48,498 nucleotides of DNA from Maritimibacter sp. REDSEA-S28_B5 (GTDB lineage Bacteria; Pseudomonadota; Alphaproteobacteria; Rhodobacterales; Rhodobacteraceae). Shown piece by piece: positions 1-7,443 of the stretch. The notes beneath the pieces are model-generated. The model searched no databases and was not told where the DNA came from. It saw only the letters and a list, made by a program, of their open reading frames with translations. The stretch is taken from the NCBI GenBank assembly GCA_001626765.1, contig LUOO01000070.1, forward strand, positions 1 through 48,498, in the 5' to 3' direction. The position numbers and the translations under genes were made by a program. Numbering within the stretch: the first letter of the stretch is position 1; each line of letters begins with the position of its first letter.

Positions 1-53
1 ACCTCCCCCAGACCCCCTCCAGCGTATTTTGGGAAAGATGAATGGGGCGTGCC

Positions 54-971
54 TCAGACGAGACCGCGCGCGCGTACCAGGGCCGTCAGTTCGGCAAGGC
101 TTTCGTCCTCGGTCTTACCTGACGTATCGAGATTTTCCTCGGCCTTTTCATAAAGCGCCTCGCGCGAGGTGAGGATGGATTTGAGCTGCTCCATCGCCTC
201 GGGGTTGCCTGCCATCGGGCGCTCGTCGCCCTGTTCGCGCACCCGGGCCATGTGTTCGGCAGGCGTCGCCTTGACCCAGATCGTGTGGAAATGGGTGAGA
301 AGCCGGTTGTAGGTCTCGGGTTCCGCCACGATACCGCCGGCGACGGCGAGGATCATGGTGTCATGGGTGGCGATGACGCGCGACAGGGCCTGGGCTTCGA
401 GCCGCCGGTATCCCTCTTGCCCGTAGAATGCCATGACTTCATCGACCGGCATTCCCGCCTGTTCCTCGATCTCGCGATTGAGTTCGACGAAGGGGATGCC
501 CAGCGCCTGCCCGGCCCGACGTCCGAGCGTGGATTTACCCGCGCCGCGCAGGCCGATGAGGCAAACCCTGTGGGCGCGCTTCTCGGTCACCGGTTCAGGC
601 GACAGGGTGGCGCGCACCGCAGCCTGCACATCGGCGTTGGCAGTGCGGTAGAGATCCGCGATGCGAAGCGCATCGGAGGTCCAAGGATCATCCTCACCCA
701 CCAGCCATTCGATCTTGTGATCGAGCGCGTGGGCGACCTTTTGCAAGAGCGCGATCGAGATGTTGCCCTCGCCCGCCTCAAGCTGCGCGAGGTAACGCGG
801 CGAGACGCCGGATTTTTCCGACAGCACCCGGCGCGGGATACCCTTGCGGTCGCGGGCGCGGCGGACGCGTTCGCCCACGCGGGCGATGAGGTCGTCGGTA
901 AGGCGCTCTGCCTCGCCGGCGACCTGCGTCTGGGCCTGTGCTTCGCCCCGGAAGTTGGTGATCTCGGTCAT
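54..971 (-). CDS. boxR: BoxR/BzdR-type transcriptional regulator (XRE HTH + shikimate kinase-like domain)
   Basis: Predicted repressor of the box genes that senses benzoyl-CoA. In the BzdR/BoxR family the effector binds the C-terminal shikimate-kinase-like domain and releases the N-terminal helix-turn-helix from DNA. Seen here: an XRE-type HTH at about residues 30-92 (motif SGVSPRYLAQLEAGEGN) and a P-loop GLRGAGKST at residues 140-148 inside a shikimate-kinase-like domain that runs to the C terminus. I chose the ATG at 971 (305 aa), preceded by a G-rich ribosome site; a longer upstream frame exists but starts with unconserved residues. It is the last gene of the box cluster, has its own 103-nt upstream gap, and that gap contains a TGCA-type half-site, so autoregulation is likely. 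Function is inferred from domain architecture and context. Confidence 0.92.
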   Translation of the reverse strand: MTEITNFRGEAQAQTQVAGEAERLTDDLIARVGERVRRARDRKGIPRRVLSEKSGVSPRYLAQLEAGEGNISIALLQKVAHALDHKIEWLVGEDDPWTSDALRIADLYRTANADVQAAVRATLSPEPVTEKRAHRVCLIGLRGAGKSTLGRRAGQALGIPFVELNREIEEQAGMPVDEVMAFYGQEGYRRLEAQALSRVIATHDTMILAVAGGIVAEPETYNRLLTHFHTIWVKATPAEHMARVREQGDERPMAGNPEAMEQLKSILTSREALYEKAEENLDTSGKTEDESLAELTALVRARGLV

Positions 972-1057
972 ATGCCCCGGTTGATTTCGTACCTGAAGTG
1001 GCGCGACTCTAGGCGGTCGTCGCCTTGTGGGCAAAGGGATTTACGCGCAAATCGGGA

Positions 1058-1068
1058 TATAGTGCACA
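1058..1068. promoter_or_regulatory. Putative BoxR operator upstream of boxR
   Basis: TATAGTGCACA carries the GTGCAC/TGCA core that also occurs in the palindromes at 6178-6189, 6253-6266, 9531-9548 and 9585-9598. It lies about 90 nt upstream of the boxR start, just outside the 3' end of the thioesterase gene. Autoregulation by BoxR is inferred. Confidence 0.5.
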
Positions 1069-1074
1069 AATGCC

Positions 1075-1521
1075 TCAGCCTGTCTGGCCCTCTTGCCCGT
1101 CGCCTCTGCCCCCGGGTTCCAGATGCGCTTCCAGCACCCCGCGCACGTGGTCCGGGATCGGCTGTTTCTCAAAGGTCGAGGCGACCGTGACCACCTCGAC
1201 GAAGGTGCCTTCGAAGCAGAGCGTGCCGTCCTGGTGGCCCGAGACGCGGAAGGTAACCGATGAGCCACCCAGCCGTGTCGGGGCAACACGGCAGATGAGC
1301 GGATGGCGTGGCGTGACGGGGGCGCGGAAGTCTATGGACATATGGACAAAGGGCATCCCCATGTCGTTGTCCAGTTCTTGCACGAACCAGCCGCCGCCCA
1401 AGCTTTGGTGCAAAAAGGCGTTGATGCTGTCCAGACACCAGTTCGGAATGCGCCCGGTGTATGCGATGCGCGCCGGGTCGCAGTCGCCCCAGCCCACCAT
1501 GATCCTGTGTTCGAAGGCCAT
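1075..1521 (-). CDS. Hot-dog fold acyl-CoA thioesterase of the box cluster (4HBT family)
   Basis: A 148-aa single-domain thioesterase of the 4-hydroxybenzoyl-CoA thioesterase family. The N-terminal motif WGDCDPARIAYTGRIPNW matches the family active-site segment GDCDPA; the second Asp (residue 15) aligns with the catalytic Asp17 of Pseudomonas 4-hydroxybenzoyl-CoA thioesterase. Its start overlaps the boxA stop by one base (TGATG), so translation is probably coupled. In a box operon such an enzyme could release CoA from benzoyl-CoA or from dead-end aryl-CoA products, protecting the CoA pool. The substrate is not shown by sequence. Confidence 0.88.
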   Translation of the reverse strand: MAFEHRIMVGWGDCDPARIAYTGRIPNWCLDSINAFLHQSLGGGWFVQELDNDMGMPFVHMSIDFRAPVTPRHPLICRVAPTRLGGSSVTFRVSGHQDGTLCFEGTFVEVVTVASTFEKQPIPDHVRGVLEAHLEPGGRGDGQEGQTG

Positions 1522-2714
1522 CAGTAGGTCTCGACGTGGTAACGCCCCTCTTCGCGCATCCTGTCACGGACCGTTTTCCACTCGAGGCTTTCGCCCCGCG
1601 CGATGTCGGCCAGCGCCTCTTCCACCCCCTGCTCCATCTCTTTCTTGCCGCAGATGTATATATAGGCCTTGTCGGATCTGAGGAGCGCGGCGACCCGTTC
1701 CTTTTCCTCACGCAGCTTGTCCTGCACATACTGCTTGGGCTGATCGTCGAGGCGCGAGAAGGCAAAGACCTTGTGCATGTAATCGTCGGGCACCTTCTTG
1801 AGCGGCCCGAAATAGGGCAGTTCGCCCTGTTTGCGCGCGCCAAAGACGAGGGTGAGCTTGCCCTTGTTCGTGGGCATCTCGCGCTGGCGGCGCATGGTGA
1901 AGCCGCGGAAGGGGGCCGACCCGGTGCCGGTGCAGATCATGAGAAGTTCGGCGTCGGGGTCCGAGGGCAGGAGGAAGGTCGAGCCGAAGGGGCCGGTGAC
2001 GCGGACCTGATCGCCCTTCTTGAGGTCGCAGACATAGTTCGAGGCGACGCCGTGCGGTTCGCGTTTCACCGTCAACGACATGTTGTTGTAGCCGGGGCGT
2101 TCGCCGTCGCGGGGGGAGGACACGGAATAGAGGCGCGGCAGATGCGGCTTGCCGTCGGCCGTTTCGCCGGGGGGGATGATGCCCACGGACTGCCCCTCGA
2201 GCGCAGGCATGGGGGCGGCGCCGAAGTCGAGGATGATGTGGCGCACGTCTGCATCCGAGTCCTCGGCGGTGAGGCGGTAGTTGCCCTGCACCGTCGCGAT
2301 GACGGGCTTGCCGAGGTTGTAGAGGTTCACGGTCGCCTTCGACGCGGACTTGGGCGCCACGGATTTGCCGCCCGCGCCGGAGTGCGCCTCGGCCAGAAGT
2401 GCAGCCATGGCGTCGTCCAGCGCCTCCATGCTGCCGTCGCCGTCCGCGGAAGGGGCGATATCCTCTTGTGCAGGAAGCTCCTCCCAGCCGAACTGTTCGT
2501 CGAGCGAGTAAGGCTCGGCCACGACGCGCCATTCGTCGATCGAGCCGGTCGGGCACACCGGGATGCAGTCCATGCAGAAATTGCACTTGTCCGCGTCCAC
2601 CACGACGTTGTCGTCGTTGTGGGTGATCGCCTCGATCGGGCAGGTCATTTCGCAGGTGTAGCAGCGGATGCAGATTTCCGGGTCGATCAGGTGTTGCTTG
2701 AGCGGCTTGTTCAT
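1521..2714 (-). CDS. boxA: Benzoyl-CoA 2,3-epoxidase subunit A (BoxA), ferredoxin/flavin reductase
   Basis: BoxA passes electrons from NADPH through FAD and two iron-sulfur clusters to the BoxB oxygenase. The N terminus is an 8-Cys ferredoxin domain: C15, C18, C21 and C25 (CIRCYTCEMTC) and C44, C47, C50 and C54 (CNFCMDCIPVC), enough for two [4Fe-4S] clusters. A linker of about 70 residues leads to a ferredoxin-NADP reductase domain with the FAD motif RLYSVSS and the nucleotide motif CTGTGSAPFRGF. The C terminus EGRYHVETY is typical of this flavoreductase class. Length 397 aa, near the family norm. An AGGA motif lies about 9 nt before the ATG at 2714. Downstream in the same operon as boxC and boxB. 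Confidence 0.95.
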   Translation of the reverse strand: MNKPLKQHLIDPEICIRCYTCEMTCPIEAITHNDDNVVVDADKCNFCMDCIPVCPTGSIDEWRVVAEPYSLDEQFGWEELPAQEDIAPSADGDGSMEALDDAMAALLAEAHSGAGGKSVAPKSASKATVNLYNLGKPVIATVQGNYRLTAEDSDADVRHIILDFGAAPMPALEGQSVGIIPPGETADGKPHLPRLYSVSSPRDGERPGYNNMSLTVKREPHGVASNYVCDLKKGDQVRVTGPFGSTFLLPSDPDAELLMICTGTGSAPFRGFTMRRQREMPTNKGKLTLVFGARKQGELPYFGPLKKVPDDYMHKVFAFSRLDDQPKQYVQDKLREEKERVAALLRSDKAYIYICGKKEMEQGVEEALADIARGESLEWKTVRDRMREEGRYHVETY

Positions 2715-2759
2715 CTGGCTGGTCCTGCGGTCTGGATGGCGGGTGGCTGTTGTGATTGG

Positions 2760-2778
2760 CCCCGGAACGTGTCCGGGG
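2760..2778 (-). other. Intercistronic hairpin upstream of boxA
   Basis: CCCCGGA-ACGTG-TCCGGGG is a perfect 7-bp stem with a 5-nt loop, in the 94-nt gap between the four-cysteine protein and boxA. There is no T-run, so it is more likely an RNA-processing, stability or attenuation element than a terminator. Seen in sequence; role inferred. Confidence 0.4.
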
Positions 2779-2808
2779 GGGTCGTGAAGGGTCGCCTGAT
2801 GGCTCGGC

Positions 2809-2973
2809 CTATTTGGCCTTGAGAACGATGTCGGGCACCAAGAGTGCCTCGATCAGCTCAACGCACAGGCCCTTGCAGTCGGCGCAGCCAACGCAACCGG
2901 CTTTCAGCCCGGAGAGCGTGGTGTTCAGATCGCGGGTGCGCGGGGCGAAGCCGGATTTGCGGTCGATCTGCAT
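2809..2973 (-). CDS. 54-aa four-cysteine (half-ferredoxin-like) protein between boxB and boxA
   Basis: Small gene with a strong ribosome site (GGGAGGACACC directly before the ATG at 2973) and a TAG stop at 2811-2809. The 54-residue product contains C27, C30, C33 and C37 in CVGCADCKGLC, i.e. CxxCxxCxxxC. That is the spacing of one ferredoxin [4Fe-4S] binding loop, though the Pro that usually follows the last Cys is absent. The C terminus is hydrophobic and amphipathic (ELIEALLVPDIVLKAK). It sits in the operon between the oxygenase boxB and its reductase boxA, so a role in electron transfer, cluster delivery or complex assembly for BoxAB is plausible. I do not recognise a named family. Confidence 0.8.
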   Translation of the reverse strand: MQIDRKSGFAPRTRDLNTTLSGLKAGCVGCADCKGLCVELIEALLVPDIVLKAK

Positions 2974-2993
2974 GGTGTCCTCCCGGTGGTGTT

Positions 2994-3019
2994 GGTTAGG
3001 ATGGGGCCTAACCCCATCC
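2994..3019 (-). other. Two overlapping, mutually exclusive hairpins between boxB and the small Cys protein
   Basis: GGTTAGG (2994-3000) pairs with CCTAACC (3007-3013), while GGATGGGG (2999-3006) pairs with CCCCATCC (3012-3019). The stems share bases, so only one can form at a time. They lie in the 71-nt gap between the boxB stop and the next ribosome site. This could set the relative expression or mRNA decay of boxB versus downstream genes. Structure is read by eye; function is inferred. Confidence 0.4.
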
Positions 3020-3044
3020 CACGTATCGTGTCACGCCCTGCGCA

Positions 3045-4429
3045 TCATGCCATGTGCAGCTTCACATACTCGAAGTCGCCCGGCTTGTTGTCGATGCCGA
3101 CTTTCGGCGGCGCAATCCAGCCGGCATATTGCCCCGGCTCAGTCACCGGGACCATGAGCGACTGGATGAAGTCGCCATCCGCCTTGGACGGTAGCCATTC
3201 GTCGCGCTTGGCATCCCAATCGGCCTGCGAGATCATCGACCCATCGGGGGAGAATCGGGCCGCCGAGAACACGCCGATCTGGCGGTGGAAGCTTTCGTGC
3301 GGCAGCTTGAGTTCGAACTGCACACCGGCCTTTTCGATGATCTTGTTCCAACGGCCCACGCCACCTGCGGCGTCGTTGATGTAGTCGTCGCGCAGGCGCA
3401 TATTGATCGCGGTAAGCGCGGGCACTTCGCGCTGCACGACCTTGCCGTCCACCAGGTCCCAGACCCTGTAGGTCGCGTCCTTCAGTTGGTGGTCGTCATC
3501 GATCCGGTGCTCGTGGAACCGGCCCTTGATGCCGTAGTTGAAGGCATTCGCCGCGTTCGTGGACACTTCTTGCCCGAAGAGGTCGAGCGACAGCGTGTAG
3601 TGCAGGTTGAGCTTCTTCTGGATCGTCGGCAGGTCGATGACACCGAGAGAGCGGATCTTGTCGATGTCATACGGATCGTCGATGCCGTTCTCGCGCATCA
3701 CCTGACAGGTGCGCTCGATGGTGCGGCCGACGCCGGTTTCGCCCACGAACATGTGGTGGGCTTCCTCGGTCAGCATGAAGCGGCAGGTGCGCGACAGCGG
3801 GTCAAAGCCGGACTGCGCGAGGCTTTCAAGCTGCATCTTGCCATCGCGGTCCGTGAAATAGGTGAACATGAAGAACGACAGCCAGTCCGGCGTTTCCTCG
3901 TTAAAGGCACCGAGCATCCGCGGCGCTTCTTCCGACCCCGAGGACCGGACGAGCAGGTCGTCAGCCTCTTCACGTCCGTCCTTGCCGAAATATTTCTGGA
4001 GCAGGTAGACCATGGCCCAGAGGTGACGGCCCTCTTCCACGTTCACCTGAAAGAGGTTGCGCATGTCGTAAAGCGACGGGGCGGTGAGGCCCAGGAACCG
4101 CTGCTGTTCGACCGACCCCGGCTCAGTGTCGCCCTGAATGACGATCAGGCGCTTCAACATATTGCGGTATTCGCCGGGCACCTCTTGCCACGCCGGCTGG
4201 CCGTAATGTTCGCCACAGGGGATCGTGCGGCCCTCGACCTGCGGGGCAAGGAGCACGCCCCAGCGGTATTCCGGCATCTTCACATAGTCGAATTTCGCCC
4301 AGCCCTTGGGGTCCACGGACACGGCGGTGCGCAGGTAGACCATGGATTTCTGGAATTTCTCGGGGATCAGATCATTCCACCAGTTGATATAACCGGGGTG
4401 CCATTTTTCCAGCGCCTTCAGAACGACAT
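3045..4429 (-). CDS. boxB: Benzoyl-CoA 2,3-epoxidase subunit B (BoxB); frameshift at the 5' end as sequenced
   Basis: Diiron oxygenase that forms 2,3-epoxybenzoyl-CoA with BoxA. Iron-ligand motifs are visible: NVEEGRHLW and LTEEAHHMF; the body from MVYLRTAVSVDPKGW to the C-terminal EYVKLHMA looks complete. The start is abnormal. An excellent ribosome site (GGAGGAACGAT) precedes an ATG at 4429, but that frame reads ATG TCG TTC TGA. The conserved N-terminal residues (VVLKALEKWHPGYINWWND) are in another frame, which has a TAG at 4442-4440 and no ATG, GTG or TTG before the ATG at 4343. The family N terminus (an IPNNV-like segment) is missing. I infer a short out-of-frame deletion after the start codon, or a sequence error. 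The uninterrupted frame from the ATG at 4343 gives 432 aa, against about 473 in the family. Confidence 0.9.
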
Positions 4430-4450
4430 ATCGTTCCTCCTAAGCCGCGC

Positions 4451-6109
4451 TTACACGCGTTCCATGTTGTAGTCGCCGCGCACGCCTGTGCCGTAGCGCT
4501 GGAGCGCCCCGTCCTTGCCCACGGCGTTCGGGCGGTTGAAAATCCAGTTCTGCCATGCGGTCAGACGACCGAAGATTCGCGTCTCCATCGTCTCGGGTCC
4601 GGCGAAGCGCAGGTTGGCCTCCATCCCGGTCATCGCGTCGGGGCTGAAGGACGCGCGCTCTTCCATGAAGATGCGGATCTCGTCGTCCCAGTCGATGTCG
4701 TCGAGGATCATGGTCACGAGGCCCTTCTCGTCGGCCGCTTCGGCCTCGAGCGCCTCGCCAATGGCGGCGCGCGCCGCCTCAAGGCTTTCCGGCTCGCCGA
4801 GAAAGCGAGTCTCGAGCCGGGACAGGTCGTTGCCCATCGGGTAGAGGCCGAAGTTGGAGTTGGACAGCGTGATCGTCGCCGTCGGGCGATTGTCGCCCTC
4901 GAATTCGTCCTCCATCATGTAGCTGCGGTCCACGGCGAAGAGGATTTCGGCCAGCACACCAGCATAGCACGACCCATGTTCGACAAGGGCCGCGAGCGAG
5001 CGCGAGGTGACGTCGATCCGTTTCAGGACGCGCTTCCAGTATTGCAGGATTTCGTTGGCGAGCCAGTTGTCGGCGTTCGCGGTCAGCAGTTCCTCATGGG
5101 CGATGACCTGTTCCGGGTCGCCCTGCGTGCGGAACACCCAGAGGCCAAGCTCCATCTCGTTGAGGCGCAGATGCAGGATCGCGTCGTCCAGCTCGCGGGC
5201 GAGTTTGAGCATGTAGCCCTGATCGCCCTGGGCCATCACGTCGTCGATCGAGCCGGGCGCATCGGTGCCCGGACCCGCGATGGAGATCGTCGCACGGCGG
5301 CCGTCGCGGTCGATCTCGACCTCAACCAGATCGTAATGGACGGCGTCCGCCTCGATCTTGCGGTCGATGGGACCGAGGGTGATGCCCTGCGCCACATCCG
5401 CCTTGGACGAATTGGCGGCAAACTCGCGCGCACGTTCCGCGACGGTCTCATCGAACTTCGAGTTCGGGACCACCTCGTCCACCAGCCGCCATTCCACGGC
5501 GCGCTTGCCTTTGATACCCTCTTCGATCGAGCAGAAGATGTCGGCCCGGTCCCGGCGCACCTTTCGCTTGTCGGTGACGCGGGTCAGACCGCCGGTGCCC
5601 GGCAGAACGGCAAGCAGCGGAACCTCGGGCAGTGCGACCGAAGACGTGGAGTCGTCGGTCAGCATGATGTGGTTGCAGGCGAGCGCCAGTTCGTAGCCGC
5701 CGCCAGCGCAGGCACCCTTGACCGCCGCGATCCACTTCTGGCCGGAGTCCGCCTCGGCGGCCTCGAAGGTGTTGCGGGTTTCATTGGTGAACTTGCAGAA
5801 GTTGACCTTGTGGCTGTGGGCAGCACCGCCCAGCATCCGGATGTTGGCGCCGGCGCAGAACACCTTGTCCTTGGCCGATTTCATTACAACGGTCTTGACC
5901 TCGGGGTGCTCGAACCGCATCCGCTGCACCACGTCGGCCAGCTCGATATCGACACCAAGATCATAGGAGTTGAGCTTGAGTTGATAGCCCTCGAAGAGCC
6001 CCCCGTTTTCGTCCACGTCCATATAGACGGTCGCAACGGGGCCATCGTATTCCACTTTCCAATGGCGGTATTTGGACGGGTCGGTCCGGAAGTCGATCAC
6101 CTTGCTCAT
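4451..6109 (-). CDS. boxC: Benzoyl-CoA-dihydrodiol lyase (BoxC)
   Basis: BoxC hydrolytically opens the ring of 2,3-epoxybenzoyl-CoA to 3,4-dehydroadipyl-CoA semialdehyde and formate. It is a double crotonase-fold protein. Seen: an N-terminal crotonase half with DKVFCAGANIRMLGG and VKGACAGGGYELALACNHI (oxyanion-hole glycines), then PEVPLLAVLPGTGGLTRV, and a second half ending GRLTAWQNWIFNRPNAVG. I chose the ATG at 6109 (552 aa), with AAGGAGA 10 nt upstream; a frame extending to 6181 would run back into the operator region. First gene of the boxC-boxB-small Cys protein-boxA-thioesterase unit; its stop is about 20 nt before the boxB ATG. Confidence 0.96.
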   Translation of the reverse strand: MSKVIDFRTDPSKYRHWKVEYDGPVATVYMDVDENGGLFEGYQLKLNSYDLGVDIELADVVQRMRFEHPEVKTVVMKSAKDKVFCAGANIRMLGGAAHSHKVNFCKFTNETRNTFEAAEADSGQKWIAAVKGACAGGGYELALACNHIMLTDDSTSSVALPEVPLLAVLPGTGGLTRVTDKRKVRRDRADIFCSIEEGIKGKRAVEWRLVDEVVPNSKFDETVAERAREFAANSSKADVAQGITLGPIDRKIEADAVHYDLVEVEIDRDGRRATISIAGPGTDAPGSIDDVMAQGDQGYMLKLARELDDAILHLRLNEMELGLWVFRTQGDPEQVIAHEELLTANADNWLANEILQYWKRVLKRIDVTSRSLAALVEHGSCYAGVLAEILFAVDRSYMMEDEFEGDNRPTATITLSNSNFGLYPMGNDLSRLETRFLGEPESLEAARAAIGEALEAEAADEKGLVTMILDDIDWDDEIRIFMEERASFSPDAMTGMEANLRFAGPETMETRIFGRLTAWQNWIFNRPNAVGKDGALQRYGTGVRGDYNMERV

Positions 6110-6143
6110 CGGCTGGGTCTCCTTGTTCGCGTTAGGGGTACCA

Positions 6144-6189
6144 TAGTGCATCTGGCGCCCCCGGTAAACCGGTAAGTGCACTATAGTGC
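6144..6189. promoter_or_regulatory. BoxR-type operator cluster in the boxC leader
   Basis: GCACTATAGTGC at 6178-6189 is a perfect 12-bp palindrome, and TAGTGCA at 6144-6150 is a further half-site. They lie 35-80 nt upstream of the boxC start, next to a very A/T-rich segment (6180-6235) that probably holds the core promoter. TGCA-containing palindromes are the known operator type of BzdR/BoxR. Binding here is inferred. Confidence 0.65.
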
Positions 6190-6246
6190 TATTAATAGTT
6201 TTATTATTTATCAGATAGTTACATTTAATCGCGCGGCAACAATGCG

Positions 6247-6618
6247 CTATTTTGCATTATAATGCACATTCTCGCTCAGCATCCAAGCGAGCGATTCCCG
6301 CTCGCCCCGCGCCCAGGCCACATGCGCCCCCTCGCCCGACCGGGCGAGATGATCGTCGACGAGCGGCAGGATACGGGCGACCGCCCTGCCCTTGCCCATG
6401 ACGAGCTTGAGGCGGGCGTTGGCCAACTGGATGAGCGCGGCCATCTCGGCCTTTTCCGGCGCGTTGGGCGGCAGGTCCATCCAGACCGGCTCCCACGCCT
6501 CGTGCGCCTCCCAGAAAAAGCCTGCGTGATAAAGCGCGAAACCCTCATCCAGCCCCGGCGCGATGCTGCCCTCGGGCGGACGGGCGTTCCGGCCCGGGAT
6601 ATGCGGCTCCCTGTTCAT
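6247..6618 (-). CDS. DUF309 family protein
   Basis: A 123-aa protein with the DUF309 core GFALYHAGFFWEAHEAWEPVW followed by KAEMAALIQLANARLKLVMG. It is predicted helical and has no signal peptide. The biochemical role of DUF309 proteins is unknown to me. It is the fourth gene of the unit DUF4863-benzoate-CoA ligase-alpha/beta hydrolase-DUF309, with 9 nt between it and the hydrolase. Its last codons overlap the approach to a TGCA palindrome (6253-6266), so the next promoter begins inside this gene. Confidence 0.85.
   Translation of the reverse strand: MNREPHIPGRNARPPEGSIAPGLDEGFALYHAGFFWEAHEAWEPVWMDLPPNAPEKAEMAALIQLANARLKLVMGKGRAVARILPLVDDHLARSGEGAHVAWARGERESLAWMLSENVHYNAK
6253..6266. promoter_or_regulatory. 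BoxR-type operator inside the 3' end of the DUF309 gene
   Basis: TGCATTATAATGCA is a perfect 14-bp palindrome that lies within the last codons of the DUF309 gene. With the copy at 6178-6189 it brackets the A/T-rich boxC promoter region about 75 bp apart (roughly seven helical turns), a spacing compatible with cooperative binding or looping. Binding is inferred. Confidence 0.65.
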
Positions 6619-6627
6619 TTCCTTGGC

Positions 6628-7443
6628 TCAGACGCCTTCGGGCTGCGCGGCCTCGATCTCCTCGAGCCGACGGCAGAAATCGGTAACGGCATCGAGCGTC
6701 TCGACGGGCTTTTCCAGATGCGGCGCGTGACGCGCCCCCTCGATGATTGCGGTGTCAACCGGGGAATAGGTCCGGCCCTCGATCTCCTCGATCTGGGCCA
6801 ACGTGCCGTATTGGTCGTCGCGACCCTGGATGGCAAGGCAGGGGATACGCCAGTAGTCGATGACCTCGGCCACGTTCCACGCCTTGAACCCCGGCGCGAG
6901 CCACGCATCGTTCCAGCCCCGGAACGTGTTCTCAGGATCGCGGTGATACTTGGCCATACGGTCGCGCATGTCGGTCGTCTCGAACGCCTCGCGCGCCTTT
7001 TCGATCTCGGCCAGCCCAGACGGCTCGGTAAAGAAATGCGGCGCGATGAGGATGAGCGCGCGCATCCGCATGTCAGAGACGCGACCGGCATATTCGGCGG
7101 CGATGGTCGCCCCGTCGGAATGACCCAGAAGCACGACGCGATCATTGCCCAGCGCCTCCAGAACCTCGGGCAGCACATCGACCGCCTCGCGGGTCATGTA
7201 GTCGAGCGGGCGCGGCAGGTCAGCCAAGTCGGACTGACCATAGCCGGCGCGGGAATAGGCCATGACGCCAAAGCCCGTCGCATTGGCGATCCGTTCGGGA
7301 AAATCCCGCCAGAGCGCGGTGGCGCCCAGACCCTCGTGCAGCATGACGATGGTCGGCGCCTCGCTGGGCGGACGACCCCAGCAGCGGTACTCGAGGTTCT
7401 TGCCCCCCGCCGTGAGCGTACCCTGCGTCCAGTCGAGCGACAT
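6628..7443 (-). CDS. Alpha/beta hydrolase of the box cluster
   Basis: A 271-aa alpha/beta hydrolase. The nucleophile elbow is GHSDG (Ser109), the acid is probably Asp209 or Asp210 (QGRDD), and the base His239 (GARHAPHLEKP). An oxyanion-hole segment LHEGLGA lies near residue 36. Its start overlaps the benzoate-CoA ligase stop by one base (TGATG), so the two are translationally coupled. Similar hydrolases accompany box genes; a role in hydrolysing a lactone or ester by-product of epoxide opening is possible, but the substrate cannot be read from the sequence. Confidence 0.85.
   Translation of the reverse strand: MSLDWTQGTLTAGGKNLEYRCWGRPPSEAPTIVMLHEGLGATALWRDFPERIANATGFGVMAYSRAGYGQSDLADLPRPLDYMTREAVDVLPEVLEALGNDRVVLLGHSDGATIAAEYAGRVSDMRMRALILIAPHFFTEPSGLAEIEKAREAFETTDMRDRMAKYHRDPENTFRGWNDAWLAPGFKAWNVAEVIDYWRIPCLAIQGRDDQYGTLAQIEEIEGRTYSPVDTAIIEGARHAPHLEKPVETLDAVTDFCRRLEEIEAAQPEGV

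Noticed and set aside
4423..4433. Programmed frameshift at the boxB start (prfB-like)
   Set aside because: prfB uses +1 shifting at CTT TGA with an internal Shine-Dalgarno; here a -1 shift would be needed three codons after the start and no stimulatory signal is visible. Deletion or sequence error is simpler.
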